A stretch of DNA of 64,000 nt. Origin: Molanna angustata. Lineage: Eukaryota > Arthropoda > Insecta > Trichoptera > Molannidae. The notes beneath the pieces were generated by a model. It was given only the letters and a program-made list of their open reading frames with translations. It did not search any database and had not been told where the DNA came from. Shown in pieces: positions 1 to 11,331 of the stretch; within the stretch, counting starts at the first letter, position 1; each line of letters starts with the position of its first letter. Both the position numbers and the translations under genes were made by a program. The stretch covers positions 16,154,218-16,218,217 of the forward strand of contig OY754978.1 of the NCBI GenBank assembly GCA_963576475.1. The letters are read 5' to 3'.

Positions 1-30
1 CTAATTCTAATAGAAAATGGAACTAACCAA

Positions 31-212
31 AGATGGGTGGTGGCAGAGCGGTTAGCGCCCTGGGTTAATTATCCAATGGTCGCGAGTTCGAATTCTGCCG
101 CGACCGATTTCGTTCACCTATAGTACAAGCATTTATGTTTAGTTCAGAGAATGTATGAGGATGTATATGTACTTGTTTCAAGGACATATTCACTCATTTA
201 AAAGAAATAAAA
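31..212 (+). mobile_element. tRNA-derived SINE (family A)
   Basis: The head resembles a tRNA, with an A-box-like stretch (TGGCAGAGCGGTTAGCG) and a B-box-like GAGTTCGAATTC. A family-specific body containing 'tatgtacttgtttcaagg' and an A-rich end follow. The same unit recurs near 24.9, 46.0, 48.9, 52.95 and 63.84 kb in both orientations, so it is a dispersed SINE and not a functional tRNA gene. Pol III promoter function is inferred from the boxes only. Confidence 0.8.
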
Positions 213-998
213 TTAGGTGAAATTTTAAAATGAATCATTTGACTGTTTAGTTTAAGAACCAGTGAAGTTTGACCCCAAAAGTACACGTCAGATAAGAGTT
301 AATAATTCATCACTCACACAGACCATGTGTAGCATTATTTGTTTGTTTTTATTCTCTCTCTCTCCCTCTGTCTCTCTCTTCGTGGCAAAGTATTAATGGT
401 TGTTGGTTGGAAAATTTTGTGTAAGCTTCATACACATTGTTTATTATGTAAATCAACATTTCATATCCCGAGGTTTCGTACATATCTGATCGAAATAAAA
501 GTATATAAAAAAAACACGTTGCACTTAGAAGATGATATTTAAAGATGAGCCGCGTTAATTAGCCAAGATTAAAACCAAAGATGAAGTCATCTGAATAAGA
601 ATTTGAATTAAAAATGTAATCGTTATTCAATTAAAAGGTAGTATTGTACCTACATTATTATGTATGTCTGCCATGTTGAATTAATATAAAGCATAACTTA
701 AAGACTCCGATGATATGGTCAAGCTGTTCCTGAAAATTCCACAAGTCCGGTTCTTTTATCGCGGCAATATACACAAGTTTTTACGCTACATGTGTTTCTT
801 ATAGCAGATCGATATTCTGTATTCCTCGTACACTAGCCCAGGTAAACTTCCGCGCATTATGCCGAGAAAACCTCTGTTCGCCGTTCGTAACGCGGTATTC
901 TGATTGGAGAGTATGACATTCGACAGGTGAATATTTTATGTGATATATAAAGTGGAAATCATCAAACATTAAAAAAACTATTTATTTAATATTGCTTC
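213..998. other. non-coding stretch, no gene seen
   Basis: AT-rich DNA with a short TC-rich microsatellite near 353-380. The 67-codon open frame here shows no family resemblance. Presumably intergenic or intronic DNA beyond the last visible Dpr exon. Confidence 0.5.
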
Positions 999-999
999 T

Positions 1000-1193
1000 T
1001 GGGCAACTAACAAGTACTTTGTCAAATATTAATTTAACACGCACCCAATAACAAGTTGGCACATTCTGGAGACTTACGATATTAATCGCCTCACAGATAC
1101 AGACTAAAAACACGATTAAAAACTGTGTCTCCACCGGGAATCGAACCCGGGACCTTTGGCTCAGCAGTCAGATATCTAAACAACTGAGCCACA
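1000..1193 (-). mobile_element. tRNA-derived SINE (family B)
   Basis: Read on the minus strand it begins with a tRNA-like head ('tggctcagttgtttag') and a B box (GGTTCGATTCC) followed by 'cggtggagacac'. The conserved body includes 'tctccagaatgtgcc'-like sequence. It matches copies at 6375-6563 (minus) and 10845-11048 (plus), which are about equally diverged. Confidence 0.78.
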
Positions 1194-1974
1194 AGGTTAA
1201 TAATTAATATCTACTGAAATTAAAAATTTAAATACTTGGGAAATTTTTTTTTTTTAAATGGGAGTTAAAAAATGAAATCACGAATTCTGTCTGATAAATT
1301 TTGTAAGAACATGAAGTACTTGAAATTTATTAATAAATTTATTAAATTTATTTTGTTATGTATATTCCCATTTTTTTCATAAATTTTCATCTGCTTGGTT
1401 GGAAGAAATTATCTAATGGCAATAAGCCCACCAGTGTGAAATTTATGTGTATATATTATGTACAAAAATATAAATAAATAAAAAAAATAAATGATTATAT
1501 GAGTGAATGAATGAATAAGTTGTAATTTTAACTACAAATTATACATAATGTAGCTACCCCAACGAGTGGTGAAATTTATATGCTTAAATTTTCTTTGTGT
1601 AAATTTTAGTTAGCTATTTAAGCATTGTTATATATTTTGTTCCAGTACATGAATTTATTAAGAGAATTTAATAAATTGTTTTTATTATTCAATTAAATCG
1701 GTCAATGCAATCGACCAGTTTCATACAATGCCTCACCTTAGGCAATATTGTGTGAAATAACAGACAATTTCCATTGCCAGATTTAATTAAAATTTTCATA
1801 GATTTAATTTTGGTACGCGGTTCCATCAGCGCAGGCGTTATAACGATGTTGTTAATATAACTATGTATATTAAAAAATATTGTTCAGAATTTTTTTAGTA
1901 AAACTGCTGTTTTGTTTGTTCTGACCAACCATACCTAGCTTCAAATATATACAAGGTACATACATACATACATA
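1194..1974. other. non-coding AT-rich stretch
   Basis: No coding signal. It contains 'ataagcccaccagtgtgaaatt', which resembles 'ataagccccccagtgtac' at 55029 and the stretch near 22020, so it may be the tail of an unnamed dispersed repeat ending in ATAAATAAATAAA. Confidence 0.4.
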
Positions 1975-2453
1975 CAATCTCGTCATGTCTCTTGCGAGGA
2001 AGGCAGAGAGAACCGAACGCCACATTTTTCTATCCTGGCACGCAACCCTCGCCTCGTCCGCATTCATGCATCGTCTCATACATGTTCGTCTATTGCTCAC
2101 ACTTCTAACATTTCCGTCTTTCAAAATATCGTTCACATGGTCGTGCCATCACTTTTTTGGACGTCCACTCTCATTCCACTCCTTTCCGATCTGTTTATTT
2201 TCTTCGTCAGGTTTTCCTTATTCACTCTCCCCATGTGACCAAACCATCTCAATGTGTTCACTTTCATTCTAGTAATGACATATTTTTTCATCATACATTC
2301 TTTCCTTATGTCCTTATTTCCTACCCGGTCATACATCGTTCCATTACAGATTCTTCTTAACGATCTCATTTCAACTGCATTTATTCTGCTTTCATGATTC
2401 TTCTGCCATGTCCAGGTCTCACTTGTATACGTCAAGGTTGGCACTACGATGGC
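1975..2453 (-). pseudogene. LINE reverse transcriptase C-terminal fragment
   Basis: Minus-strand translation gives the typical LINE 3' end: 'YTSETWTWQKNHESRINAVE', then 'LRWFGHMGRVNKENLTKKI', then after a frameshift near 2135 'CMRRCMNADEARVACQDRK' and 'WRSVLSAFLARD'. Only the part downstream of the catalytic core is present, the usual result of 5'-truncated retrotransposition. It is broken by frameshifts and by the insertion at 2462-3259. Homologous sequence resumes at 3268. Confidence 0.75.
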
Positions 2454-2461
2454 GTTATGAA

Positions 2462-3259
2462 TAGAGATGATCGCTTAAACGAAAGCTGATTAAAATATTC
2501 GTTTAAAAAAAATAATCAATCAAACGTTATAAATTTTAAACCATATTCGTTGAATGTTGCGAGTGTTACAACGATTTCAATCATGAATCATAACGTTCCG
2601 ATGATGATTTCGTTAAAAGCTGTTTTTCGTTAAAAGCTTATTTTATAATCATAACAAAGATGTATTATTTTTAACGACAACGTTGCGAGATGATTGTGAT
2701 TTATGATTAGCTGACCGGCGTGCAGCGTTGTCGGTCGCTAGACATCTGTTGACATCATTGTGACGAATGATCAGTTTCAAATCGTCTTGTTTCGTTCAAC
2801 GTTATAAGTTATTATTTTTACTGATTTTTGAAAACGTTTATTTTTTGTTTCTTCAGTGTCGTTTAAAACGCCTATTGGGTTGGTTTATTGTGCGTTGTCG
2901 GCTTTGTTAGATGATTCGAGCATACAAAATTATTATCAACATAATTTTTAAACTTTATATGTATGTATTGTATAACATTTCTACTGTATTTTCGTCAAAG
3001 GGTTTAGACTACATTTTAAATACTTTCTAGAGGAAGCAAAAAAGTTAAAAGTACATTATATTTATTTCAAAAACATACCTTTTTTTTCATTGCATGTTAA
3101 TGTGTTATTTTTTTTTTAATTTAGGTATATTGTACTTGTATATATACAGTACAAATATAAATAAGCCTTTAAGCTTTTTAAGCCTTTAAAAATAACGTTA
3201 TTTAAAATTAACGAAACGTCTTTAACGTTTAAAAAAATAAGCTGTTTTTCCCACCTATA
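2462..3259. mobile_element. non-autonomous hAT-like element with 8-bp target duplication
   Basis: The 798-bp unit is flanked by identical 8-bp direct repeats GTTATGAA (2454-2461 and 3260-3267). The ends are TAGAGATG... and, on the opposite strand, TATAGGTGGGAAAAAC..., an imperfect inverted pair of the form usual for hAT elements. No transposase frame is present. It interrupts a LINE tail. The TSD length and end type support hAT; the subfamily is not resolved. Confidence 0.72.
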
Positions 3260-3267
3260 GTTATGAA

Positions 3268-3385
3268 TGGCAACTTTGGCGTCCTTTTATATGTTGATAT
3301 GTTGATATGTTGCGATCATTCATAATTGGTCTTAGTGCTCGATTCACTCTGTTTCCTGCCATAACTCTTCTTTCGATCTACAAGG
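3268..3385 (-). pseudogene. continuation of the LINE fragment beyond the hAT insertion
   Basis: Same orientation as the 1975-2453 fragment. It includes a short ATGTTGATATGTTG duplication and ends in sequence that reads as degenerate reverse transcriptase on the minus strand. Short and decayed. Confidence 0.5.
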
Positions 3386-4403
3386 TACAAGCTAATAAAT
3401 AAGGAGCCATATCGCATAATGTTTGAATTTTTAATTGTCATGTTCTTAACATTCTTATTGGTTCCAAAAATAACTATATTTATACTTTTTTTATAAACTA
3501 GATGTATTAATTTTTATGTATGTTTTTACGTTTAAATAAAATTCACTATTTTTATCATATAATAATATGTAGTGTCGTAGTCTTAATAAAGTTCCTATAT
3601 CGCATTACAAGACCTTCCATTTTGAATAAGAGAGCTATCTTTGTTGACTACATAAAAAAATGAATGATGAGTGTGTTTTTCCAATAGCTTTAAAGACAAC
3701 CAAGTGAAGGCACGTTTTTCTAAATTTGTTTTCCCGAACTTCTGGAAAAACATTGTTTTTGCAGGACACTTTGTCTGAACTGGAGCTAAGGTTAGATGTA
3801 TACATCTTTCAAATAATAAAATAAAAAATTCAATGATCCATAAGGCTGTCTGTTACCTGAGGCTTTTTTCACAAGTCAAATAGTTCTTCTCAAACCTCAA
3901 ACTTTTCCTTGAATAATCTGCTGTAGAGTCACTTTCTTACAATATTTAAAAATAGTTGTGTTTTTTTTTCAATCAAATAACTATTGCATAAGGTATTCAT
4001 ATGCTGCGAAAAACATGAAATACACGAATCAAAACAACATTCGATCAATTCATAATGGAATCCGCCAAAAAGTACTAAGATTTAAACGTATAATTTTGAT
4101 TGGCTTGATAAATGTCGAATTTGTTGTTTCTAATAATTACCAAAAATGCAAATAAGAATGCATTACGTTTTAAGTTGAATTAAAAAATGTATTTTCAACT
4201 ACTTAAAGAACAAAAATGAAATATTACCATATTGAAAACGATATTGGAAAATGTATTTCAAAAATTTAATAGATGTAACATATTAAAATTACATGTATAG
4301 TCGTATTAATAGGAAGTTTTATCCTGTGCATGTTTGTGTTCTAGAATGGTTCTCAATGGGTATATTTTAAATTTTTTAGTATACAATAAAGCCATTTTCT
4401 TAC
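3386..4403. other. intron-like AT-rich stretch, nothing recognised
   Basis: No recognisable gene or repeat. It lies directly 3' (minus strand) of the last visible Dpr exon, so it should be the start of that gene's next intron. I looked for a minus-strand exon encoding the second Ig domain and saw none. Confidence 0.45.
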
Positions 4404-4487
4404 CTGACAGACGTACGTGCCGTTGTCTCTTTTTTGCACGTATTTTATTTGTAACGTCCAATCTTCTGAACTGTCACCGTGTAAGAT
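4404..4487 (-). CDS. dpr: Dpr-family Ig protein, exon C (end of Ig domain 1)
   Basis: Minus-strand exon of 84 nt (28 codons). A polypyrimidine stretch and acceptor (ctcttttacag) precede it and a consensus donor (CAG|gtaaga) follows. It reads ILHGDSSEDWTLQI...VQKRDNGTYVCQ. It holds the E-strand 'WTLQI' and the hallmark D-x-G-x-Y-x-C of an Ig V domain, giving the F-strand cysteine of the disulfide. Dpr proteins (defective proboscis extension response; zig-8-like) are neuronal cell-surface recognition molecules that bind DIP partners. The exon starts and ends in phase 0 and fits exon B at 21095-21175 exactly. The paralogue cannot be named. The next exon (Ig domain 2) is not visible. Confidence 0.9.
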
Positions 4488-5203
4488 CTGTAAAAGAGAG
4501 ACAACAATAATGGTATCATAATAACTTTATGAAAAAACACGAAGAAGGCAAACTAAAGTTACGATTATGATACTTATATTATGATTATAAACCGCCCAAA
4601 TGGCATTTACATAAATCCTTTGTTTTTAATTTCAAATTTAATGAGAACGAACTCTGACTGAGTTTGGTAAATAAAATCAATTATCAAATGAAATTTAAAA
4701 ATATATTTCTCCGCAAATTTAATTTATTACAACCGAAAGTTTTCGATGAAGCTTCTCGGTTTTTAAAGAACCAAAAATCCGAGAAACTTTTTTTTGAACT
4801 ATGTAGGAAAAAATATATAATTATTGACTAAATTAAAGTAAGAGTTTTACAATATGCATCCCTTAATTTATTGACAATAATAAAAATAAATCAAATATTA
4901 ATGACGATAACGCAGTGATTCAAACTTAACTATTAAATGTAAACATTCATTGGTAGAAAATTCTGCAAATACCTCCATCTAAAGACAGTGGCCATAAAAG
5001 GTTGAACATTTTAATGTTCATTTTGACAGATTCTTTGGGGTTTCATTTTGAGTGTAGTTCGACATATCTTATACTTTTACTGTGGAGTTGTGCTAGATAA
5101 TTTTTTATTATGTTCTTTGCATCTTTGCCATGTATCTAAATTTTTATAAACATGCGTAGTACACACCAGCTAATGTGATTTAGTAGATCCATTGTTTTCT
5201 TAG

Positions 5204-5344
5204 GAAGAAGCGAAGAAGATGAAGCGTTGAAATCTGCTCAAGAAAACATCAACTCAGACCTTAAAAAGATTCACAGAATTCGGAAAATCGTTCTACAGTC
5301 AGGCAGCTGTGTTACTAAAAGAGTTCGAGAAGCGACTAGTTCGG
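5204..5344 (+). CDS. candidate unidentified exon
   Basis: A 141-nt open stretch bounded by a plausible acceptor (ttgttttcttag) and a consensus donor (gtatgt). It starts after two bases of a split codon and ends with one, so it is a symmetric phase-1 exon. It encodes an acidic then basic segment beginning SEEDEALKSAQENINSDLKK and ending KRVREATSSG, with a predicted helical look. I do not recognise the family. The same frame stays open to 5523, probably by chance through the intron. It lies on the opposite strand to Dpr. It could be a nested gene, a captured fragment or a transposon exon; the role is unknown. Confidence 0.4.
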
Positions 5345-6370
5345 GTATGTTGATTTTTTTCAAAGCATTTCTCATATATCATATACTTGGTATATTAACT
5401 TGCGGTCAGTCAATGATGGGTCTTAAAAAAGACGTACATGAACAGCACGCTTTCGATCAGCACCTAGAGTATTCAGTAGATATTTGGGGGCGCTTCTCCA
5501 GAGGTGACAAATGTAATCAATAATTGGGAGTATTTTCGTTTTGAGTACAAAAATTCGGTTACTAAATGTCAATTTTTGAAATAATACCTTATTAATATAT
5601 TTTCCAATAAACCTAAACTGACATTTATTTAATAATCTTGTTTTACCTTTTTCATAATCAACTTTGATTGAAATATTTCGAACCCTACCTCACCTGACAT
5701 TATAAACAAACGTCAACTGACAAATTTTGAAATACCTTGAACTGAATTTATTAAGATGTAATATTTAAAGCTAAGTTAAAAATAAAAGAAAATAGTTTAA
5801 GACCGAATAAATATGGAGACGTAAGAGTTTTTTTTTATTTAAATATATATATGTTAGTTTGCTCAAATTATTTAAAATAAACAGATAACAATACATAACT
5901 CATTTAAGTATAGTGGTTAACATTGTTAAACGGAAATATAGAAAATGACGATATCCAAAAGATGGTCGTTGTTAAAATATTGGATTATGTTTGCGGAAGT
6001 AGAGAGGCTAAGGAAAACTGTTTGTATAATAGTGACTAATCGTTTCTAGCTGAGACAGATAAGTATCAAAGGAAGAGATAAGTAAGCATTATCTATGGTT
6101 TACACAAGACTCATAGACAAAATCGATAGAGCTGTACGTGACGCTATTATGTTTGATTGTAAACATCTCCCTATACTACTAGTACATATATTTTATGAAA
6201 ATAGACCATTCCTGAAAATCTATCTAATATTCAGATGACATCCTTAAATGTGTGGGTGAAATATGCATTTGTAACATTATGCTATATCCTGAATGGAGGA
6301 CTTATATTCTAGAGTCTTATGATCTCATTTTATCATTCATACCATCACGATTTATTTTATTTTATTTTTA
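5345..6370. other. non-coding stretch, nothing recognised
   Basis: AT-rich with no domain-bearing frame. Presumed intron of the minus-strand Dpr gene (intron between exons B and C). Confidence 0.45.
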
Positions 6371-6374
6371 TTGC

Positions 6375-6563
6375 TTATCAGGTATTTAACAGGTACTATG
6401 TCAAATATTGATTTAAAACAAGTTGCCACATTCTGGAGACAAACGATATTTATCGTCTCACAGACCCAAGCTGAAACACCGTCAAAAATGTGTCTCCACC
6501 GAGAAACAAACCCGAGACATATGGCTTAGCAGTCAGATATATTTCCAGCTGAGCCACGGAGGC
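6375..6563 (-). mobile_element. SINE family B copy
   Basis: Minus-strand copy with the same tRNA-like head ('ggctcagctgg') and the 'gtggagacaca' junction, then 'gtctccagaatgtggcaac'. It is more diverged than the copy at 1000-1193: the B box is mutated (GGGTTTGTTTC). Confidence 0.72.
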
Positions 6564-6564
6564 C

Positions 6565-6700
6565 GACAATGTGGGATATAAAAGGAAGCACGAAAAGTCA
6601 ACGTTCAAAATAGGTTGCTATGTGAGATGTTATTTTGCATGTGAGTTGTATTTTCAATTATCCGGTTCTAACAGGATATCCGAAAACAATGATAATAGGC
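6565..6700 (+). mobile_element. SINE-like repeat (family D), partial
   Basis: Shares 'gacaatgtggga', 'gtgagatgttatt' and the end 'tatccgaaaacaatgataata' with 62695-62940, and the first part with 20075-20245. The family's GATGATGA-type tail resembles RTE-type 3' ends, suggesting mobilisation by an RTE. The family name is my own label. Confidence 0.55.
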
Positions 6701-6894
6701 AAAATGGAAGCAATAGATCTTAAGACTTCAAGTATAGTGAAAACCTGTGTTTATGTGAGCTAATAAGGCCTACAATAATTATATCTACGCGAATCATATT
6801 TTCAGACCGAAACCTCCAAAATTTTATGTGCTGAAGTATTCTTCTATTAAGTAAAAGGCATGTTTTCTTCTTCATAAAAATATTTGCAGACTTC

Positions 6895-7065
6895 ATTTTT
6901 TAACGTCAGTTCTTTTTCGTCCGGTAACCTTCACAACTTCCTATTCTGGGCAGGCCTCATCCATCCGCTTCCAGCCATTTGTCTTAAATCACCAGATCAC
7001 CTTGTTTGAAGCTTTCAAACACTTCTTTTTCTTGTTGTAGGTCACCATTCCAGCTGTTTGTTATT
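6895..7065 (-). pseudogene. RTE-like LINE C-terminal remnant
   Basis: On the minus strand broken frames read DDLV-like, then 'ADGMRPAQNRKLWRLPDE'-like sequence. This matches the 'AQDR..WR..GEAYV' end seen intact at 56241-56564. Several frameshifts are present, so this is only a relic. Confidence 0.5.
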
Positions 7066-7547
7066 CCGTCTGGAATCTGTGGCTCGGGCGACATGTAGAC
7101 TATAATATTTGTATGTGTATTGATGCCTTTTATACGTCAAAACCATCCAATATCTGTATACAATTTTATATCCTTAATGTGTTTATCGATAATATTATTA
7201 TGATACTTAGTTATCTATAAAAATATCTACTACGATACATCGATCGGCCCATTAAGATAGGTACGCCAGTAAAAATATCCTATAATTCAAAAGTAACTAT
7301 AAAAAACCAGCTCATATTTCGACAATCTATTTCAGTCGCCTATATAAAAGTATATTTTAATAGGCACACAAATGGTAAGCTTTCAGATATGGCATTGAAA
7401 CAAACAATTGAAATTGATCAGGTTTTTAAAATATCTAACGATAATCAAAACAAAGAATTGAGATATAATGGATAATATTATTCTATTATGTTTTTTATGA
7501 ACACAGATTGAATAGAAGATAAATTTTAAAATGTTATTGTTCATAAC

Positions 7548-7960
7548 AGAAAAGCTCCAAGAAAACAGACTGAGATGGTATGGATATTTTTGTTGAAGAC
7601 CAACGAAATATATAGGGAACGTAGTCCAAAACTTAAATGTGCTGGGTTAAAGACCCAGAGGGAGACCAAAGCGCAGATGAAAAGCAGTGGTGAGAAAGGA
7701 TATGCTAAGCAACGGAGTGACCCCATAAGATACGTAGAACCGAGGGCAGTGGAAGCGTCAGACGCAAAAAACAGACCATACCATCATGCAATTGCTGGGT
7801 AAAAGATCCAGAGGGAGACCAAAGCGCAGATGGAAAGCAGTGCTGAGAAAGGATATACTAAGCAACGGAGTGACCCCAGAAGATAAGTAGAACCGATGGC
7901 AGTAGTAGCGTAAGACGCAAAAAGCAGACCCTATCATCATGTGGACAGTTGTTGAGGAAA
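7548..7960 (+). pseudogene. LINE C-terminal remnant with internal 153-bp duplication
   Basis: Plus-strand frames read 'KLQENRLRWYGY' and then twice 'RPRGRPKRR.KAVLRKD', the Gly-Arg-Pro-rich motif of LINE reverse transcriptase C-termini. The block beginning 'gagggagaccaaagcgcagat' occurs at 7658 and again at 7811, a tandem duplication of 153 bp. Stops break both copies. Confidence 0.65.
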
Positions 7961-8099
7961 ATAAATTGTTGTGCATAAGTAAATCGGTCTTGAGTTTTGA
8001 ATTTCAAGCAGTGGCTGTCCATCTTCAAACTTGTTGAATATCTTCATAATGTCTCAATCTGAAGAAATGCAACAAGGATTGTGTGACAAATTTTCAACA

Positions 8100-8395
8100 G
8101 CTTCAAGAGATGAAGTTGGAATATTACAGGAGAACTAGGATCCCAAGGAACCTAAAGGGCTTACGACTGGTTTATCGGCTGGTTTTCGTGATAACGTTCA
8201 CCAATTATGCCTTCTTATTGAGTTCCCTTATTAATGCAAAATTGAGAGTTCTATATATGTAGTTTAAAAATGAGAAACTTATCGTTTGAAAATAAGCTGA
8301 AAAATACCATCGCCATCTATGAAGTAAAGAAGGAACCTTTTTGTAACGCCATCTATTGAAAATTCTTTTTGTAAACAATGAAAGCAACAGTCCTT
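8100..8395 (-). mobile_element. MITE family M copy (truncated)
   Basis: Minus-strand copy of the family best seen at 16246-16796. It shares 'gttggaatattacaggag', the 'taagccctttagg' block, 'gcgttacaaaaaggtt' and 'tagatggcg'. It stops at 'tccttata', so one end is missing. Confidence 0.65.
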
Positions 8396-9713
8396 ATACA
8401 AGGATTGTTTGTTGCTGTTCTACATTTGGTTTCTCAGGTAGGTATATGGAAAAAAAGTTTGTAGTGGCAGACAAATTGAACTAACCTAACCTAAATGGAA
8501 ACGTAACCTTACTTTGGCGTTAAGTAATTTATTCTTGCCTTTAAATCCTGACTGCAATGAGCAAACAAGAGTCATGAAAGGATGAGAATATGAGTGACAA
8601 GATCATAGGTATATTGAAAATTATTTTGAAGTCTTTAAATTCTGAAAATACTGTGGAATCCATTGACGATCTGGATAGTTCTTCTAGTTACCTATATCTT
8701 CATAGAAAGTGATTTTGTTTCTCTATGATGTATTTGACAATCATTTTTAAATTATTTCAGTGAATATTGATTTCTTGAAAAAATAAAATGAAAAGGTCAT
8801 TTCAGAATTTATTCAGGAATTTATTGCTAAGTTTGGATTATAACCAAATGCCATGTCTAAAGTAGTCGTTAACATTTTAAAGAAATAATTTCTGCCAGTT
8901 ATTGGCAGTTAAGTAGGTTTAATTATTTTTGACAAATAGTCTCATACATACATTTTTTAGAATGTACTTTAGAATGTACTAATTTCTAAAGTTCAACGTC
9001 GTACAGAATGTCGTTGCTGTTTAAACGAATATTATTTTGAAAACACTCCGAGATGATGTTTGAGGGTTTTTCCATTATTTGGACATGTTAAGTAGCGTTT
9101 TCTGAAAAGGTTTGCGACTTGGAATCGGAGATGAAATAATCTTGACAACCAAGATTAGACGAAAAAAGTCCTTATTCCATTATTCTCGAAACTCCTAGGA
9201 TGAGATATGAATTTATGATAGAGCGAGAATATATTTTCATACCAACGTGTTTTGTTATTTTACTTAAGGGGAAATTATATTATTTTATGAGAAAATGTTT
9301 TACTTTTTATAGAAAGCAACTAACAACTTTTTTATTCGAGATTCTTTTTTATTTGAATGAGAATATTACCTTGAGAATAAGAGAACCTACCCAAAAGAAT
9401 AAAGAAATCAGGTACTTAACCATCTAACAACGTTTCTGCATACTGAATTACTCTGACAAAAATAATCTAACAAAATGGTCCGGAATTATCAGAAAATGAT
9501 TTTAAGCCAAGCTGATAGATTTATGTTTATAGTATGAACTCTATTTTGAACTGAATTCACGTTGCCTGGTTCGCATGGAAGAGATTGATAGAGAGATTGT
9601 TTGAAACATTTCTTGTATTTGAATAATATTGTTGTCAAGATATTTATAATTTCGATCATGTATTTCATCAAATAAATAAAATAAAACATATTAGATCCGA
9701 AAGCAGAGTCCGA
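8396..9713. other. non-coding stretch, nothing recognised
   Basis: AT-rich, no coding signal. The 75-codon frame at 9200 is low-complexity and not credible as a gene. Confidence 0.45.
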
Positions 9714-9966
9714 CCTAAATACTAATCATGTTTTCATTGCACAGTCGCTCACTTAAGTTAGGAGATTACGTGGCTTCCTAACTGTAGGATGCTACGAATT
9801 TTTTGTATGAGAATTGCATTGCATGCGCTAAGTATTTAGATATGTCTCTGCAGACATATTTAAAAACTTAGCGCATGCGCGTTGGCGTAAACTAACGATT
9901 GCGAACTGTCATAAGTTAAGGTTGATCACGAGGAACCTTACGAGTGGTTTAAAAACCTAAAATACT
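9714..9966. repeat. left arm of a spaced inverted repeat
   Basis: Reads 'ctaaatactaatcatg...' outward and '...ccttacgagtggttta' inward. Its reverse complement is found at 12141-12347 and resumes at 13121-13151. The arm itself contains a smaller palindrome, 'gcatgcgctaagtatttag...aaaacttagcgcatgc'. It may be a terminal inverted repeat of a decayed DNA element or one of two independent MITE copies. Confidence 0.7.
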
Positions 9967-10009
9967 ATTTGATTTCGATATATGATGATTTTAGCGACTT
10001 CGTCAAGTA

Positions 10010-10100
10010 TGTGAGGACGAGGAAGATAGAAGGACTGATGAGGACTAGGAGGACTAGGAAGGATGAGGACTAGGAGAGCCAACCTCAAGAAAGTGGAACA
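10010..10100 (+). repeat. short GAGGACTAG minisatellite
   Basis: Irregular tandem repetition of 'gaggactagga' units. No coding role seen. Confidence 0.6.
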
Positions 10101-10189
10101 AAGGCTAGGGTAAAGACGCAGGAGTTTCATAAAATTTATAAACACAACTGTACATGTGAGGGTTTATTAGAAAATTATGAATGCCATTT

Positions 10190-10440
10190 ATGGTCTGATT
10201 CAAAGTTACATGGCTACGATCCATTGGTCAGATCACATTCCAAAAGACGTGCTACTGAGAAATGACAACTCCTTGAGAGGGTCAACAATCCAAATGGAGA
10301 GGCCAGAATGACGAAGGGCAGAAACTATAGATGTTGCCCTATATACAGCAATATGGACCGGGTGACACGGATGTACGCTGACGAAGCTATCTAGAAGTGA
10401 AGAAGCTGGAGGACAACAGAAATATGGCGTAAAACATATC
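10190..10440 (+). pseudogene. LINE C-terminal remnant
   Basis: Same LINE family as 49545-49772. It shares 'gatccattggtcagatcacat', 'gacgaagggcagaaactatagatg' and the following 'ccct'. Broken frames correspond to the 'WSDHITNDVVLSRVRETRQ' region. Heavily decayed. Confidence 0.6.
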
Positions 10441-10844
10441 TAGGATTATAACCATTATGAATAATAATATTGAAGACTGTTTGCACTTAGTTTTATAATT
10501 TTATTGCATATTTATTTTACATAAATAAAAAAAAGCTTAAATTCTCACACAAGCTAAAAGGTCGACCGGAGTTAAAAAAAAACTTTCGTCATAATATTAT
10601 TTCAAATATTTTATTATTATGTTTAGTATTTTTGCTGCGATCAAAAGAAAGTTTGGTATGAAAATGGTTTTTACCCTTTATGGGTTTTCAAAAGAACCTA
10701 CATTTGGACGAAATTGGGAGGGATTTCTATAAAATTATTTTCTTTTATACGAAACTGCTAAACTTTCATAAAAAGTTGTATTATAGAATTATTAGTTTTT
10801 CAATGGATATTTAGATATTGCTCAAATAGTTGTCATAACTTATC

Positions 10845-11048
10845 GTCCTTCTTGGCTCAGTTGGTTATGTATCTAACTACTGATTCAAGGGTCCCAGGAT
10901 CGATTCCCGGTGGAGACACAGTTTTTAATTGTGTTTTAAGTCTGGATCTGTGAGAGGATAAATATCGTTAGTCTCCAGAATGTGGCAACTTATTAATGGG
11001 TGCGTGTTAAATAATTATTTGACATAGTTCCTGTTAGTTGTCCGAGAA
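10845..11048 (+). mobile_element. SINE family B copy
   Basis: Plus-strand copy with A-box-like 'tggctcagttggttatg', B-box-like GGATCGATTCC, 'cggtggagacacag', then 'tctccagaatgtggcaactt' and a weak A-rich end. Same family as the copies at 1000 and 6375. Confidence 0.78.
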
Positions 11049-11331
11049 AAACATGATATAAAAAATAACAATTTATTGTGCTTTGAACTAAATTGATATT
11101 ATTATCAAAAAAATAATTCGACCGGGAGGCTAAGCAAGGTCCTAAGCAATTGGTACCTCGATTCCCAGAGGGGCTACAGTTTCAACGAACATAGCTACTC
11201 TTATTATGTGCGTGAACTTTTCGATTGTCCAATGAGCGAGTTAAAGCATAATTCATTGAATTTAATTTAAATTTAAATATTAAACCTGTTTAATATGTCT
11301 GTATGGATGTATTGGATGGGGGGGATGTAGT

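Noticed and set aside
31..110. Genuine tRNA gene at the window start (and similar heads elsewhere)
   Set aside because: No complete cloverleaf, a SINE body is attached, and the same unit occurs six times.
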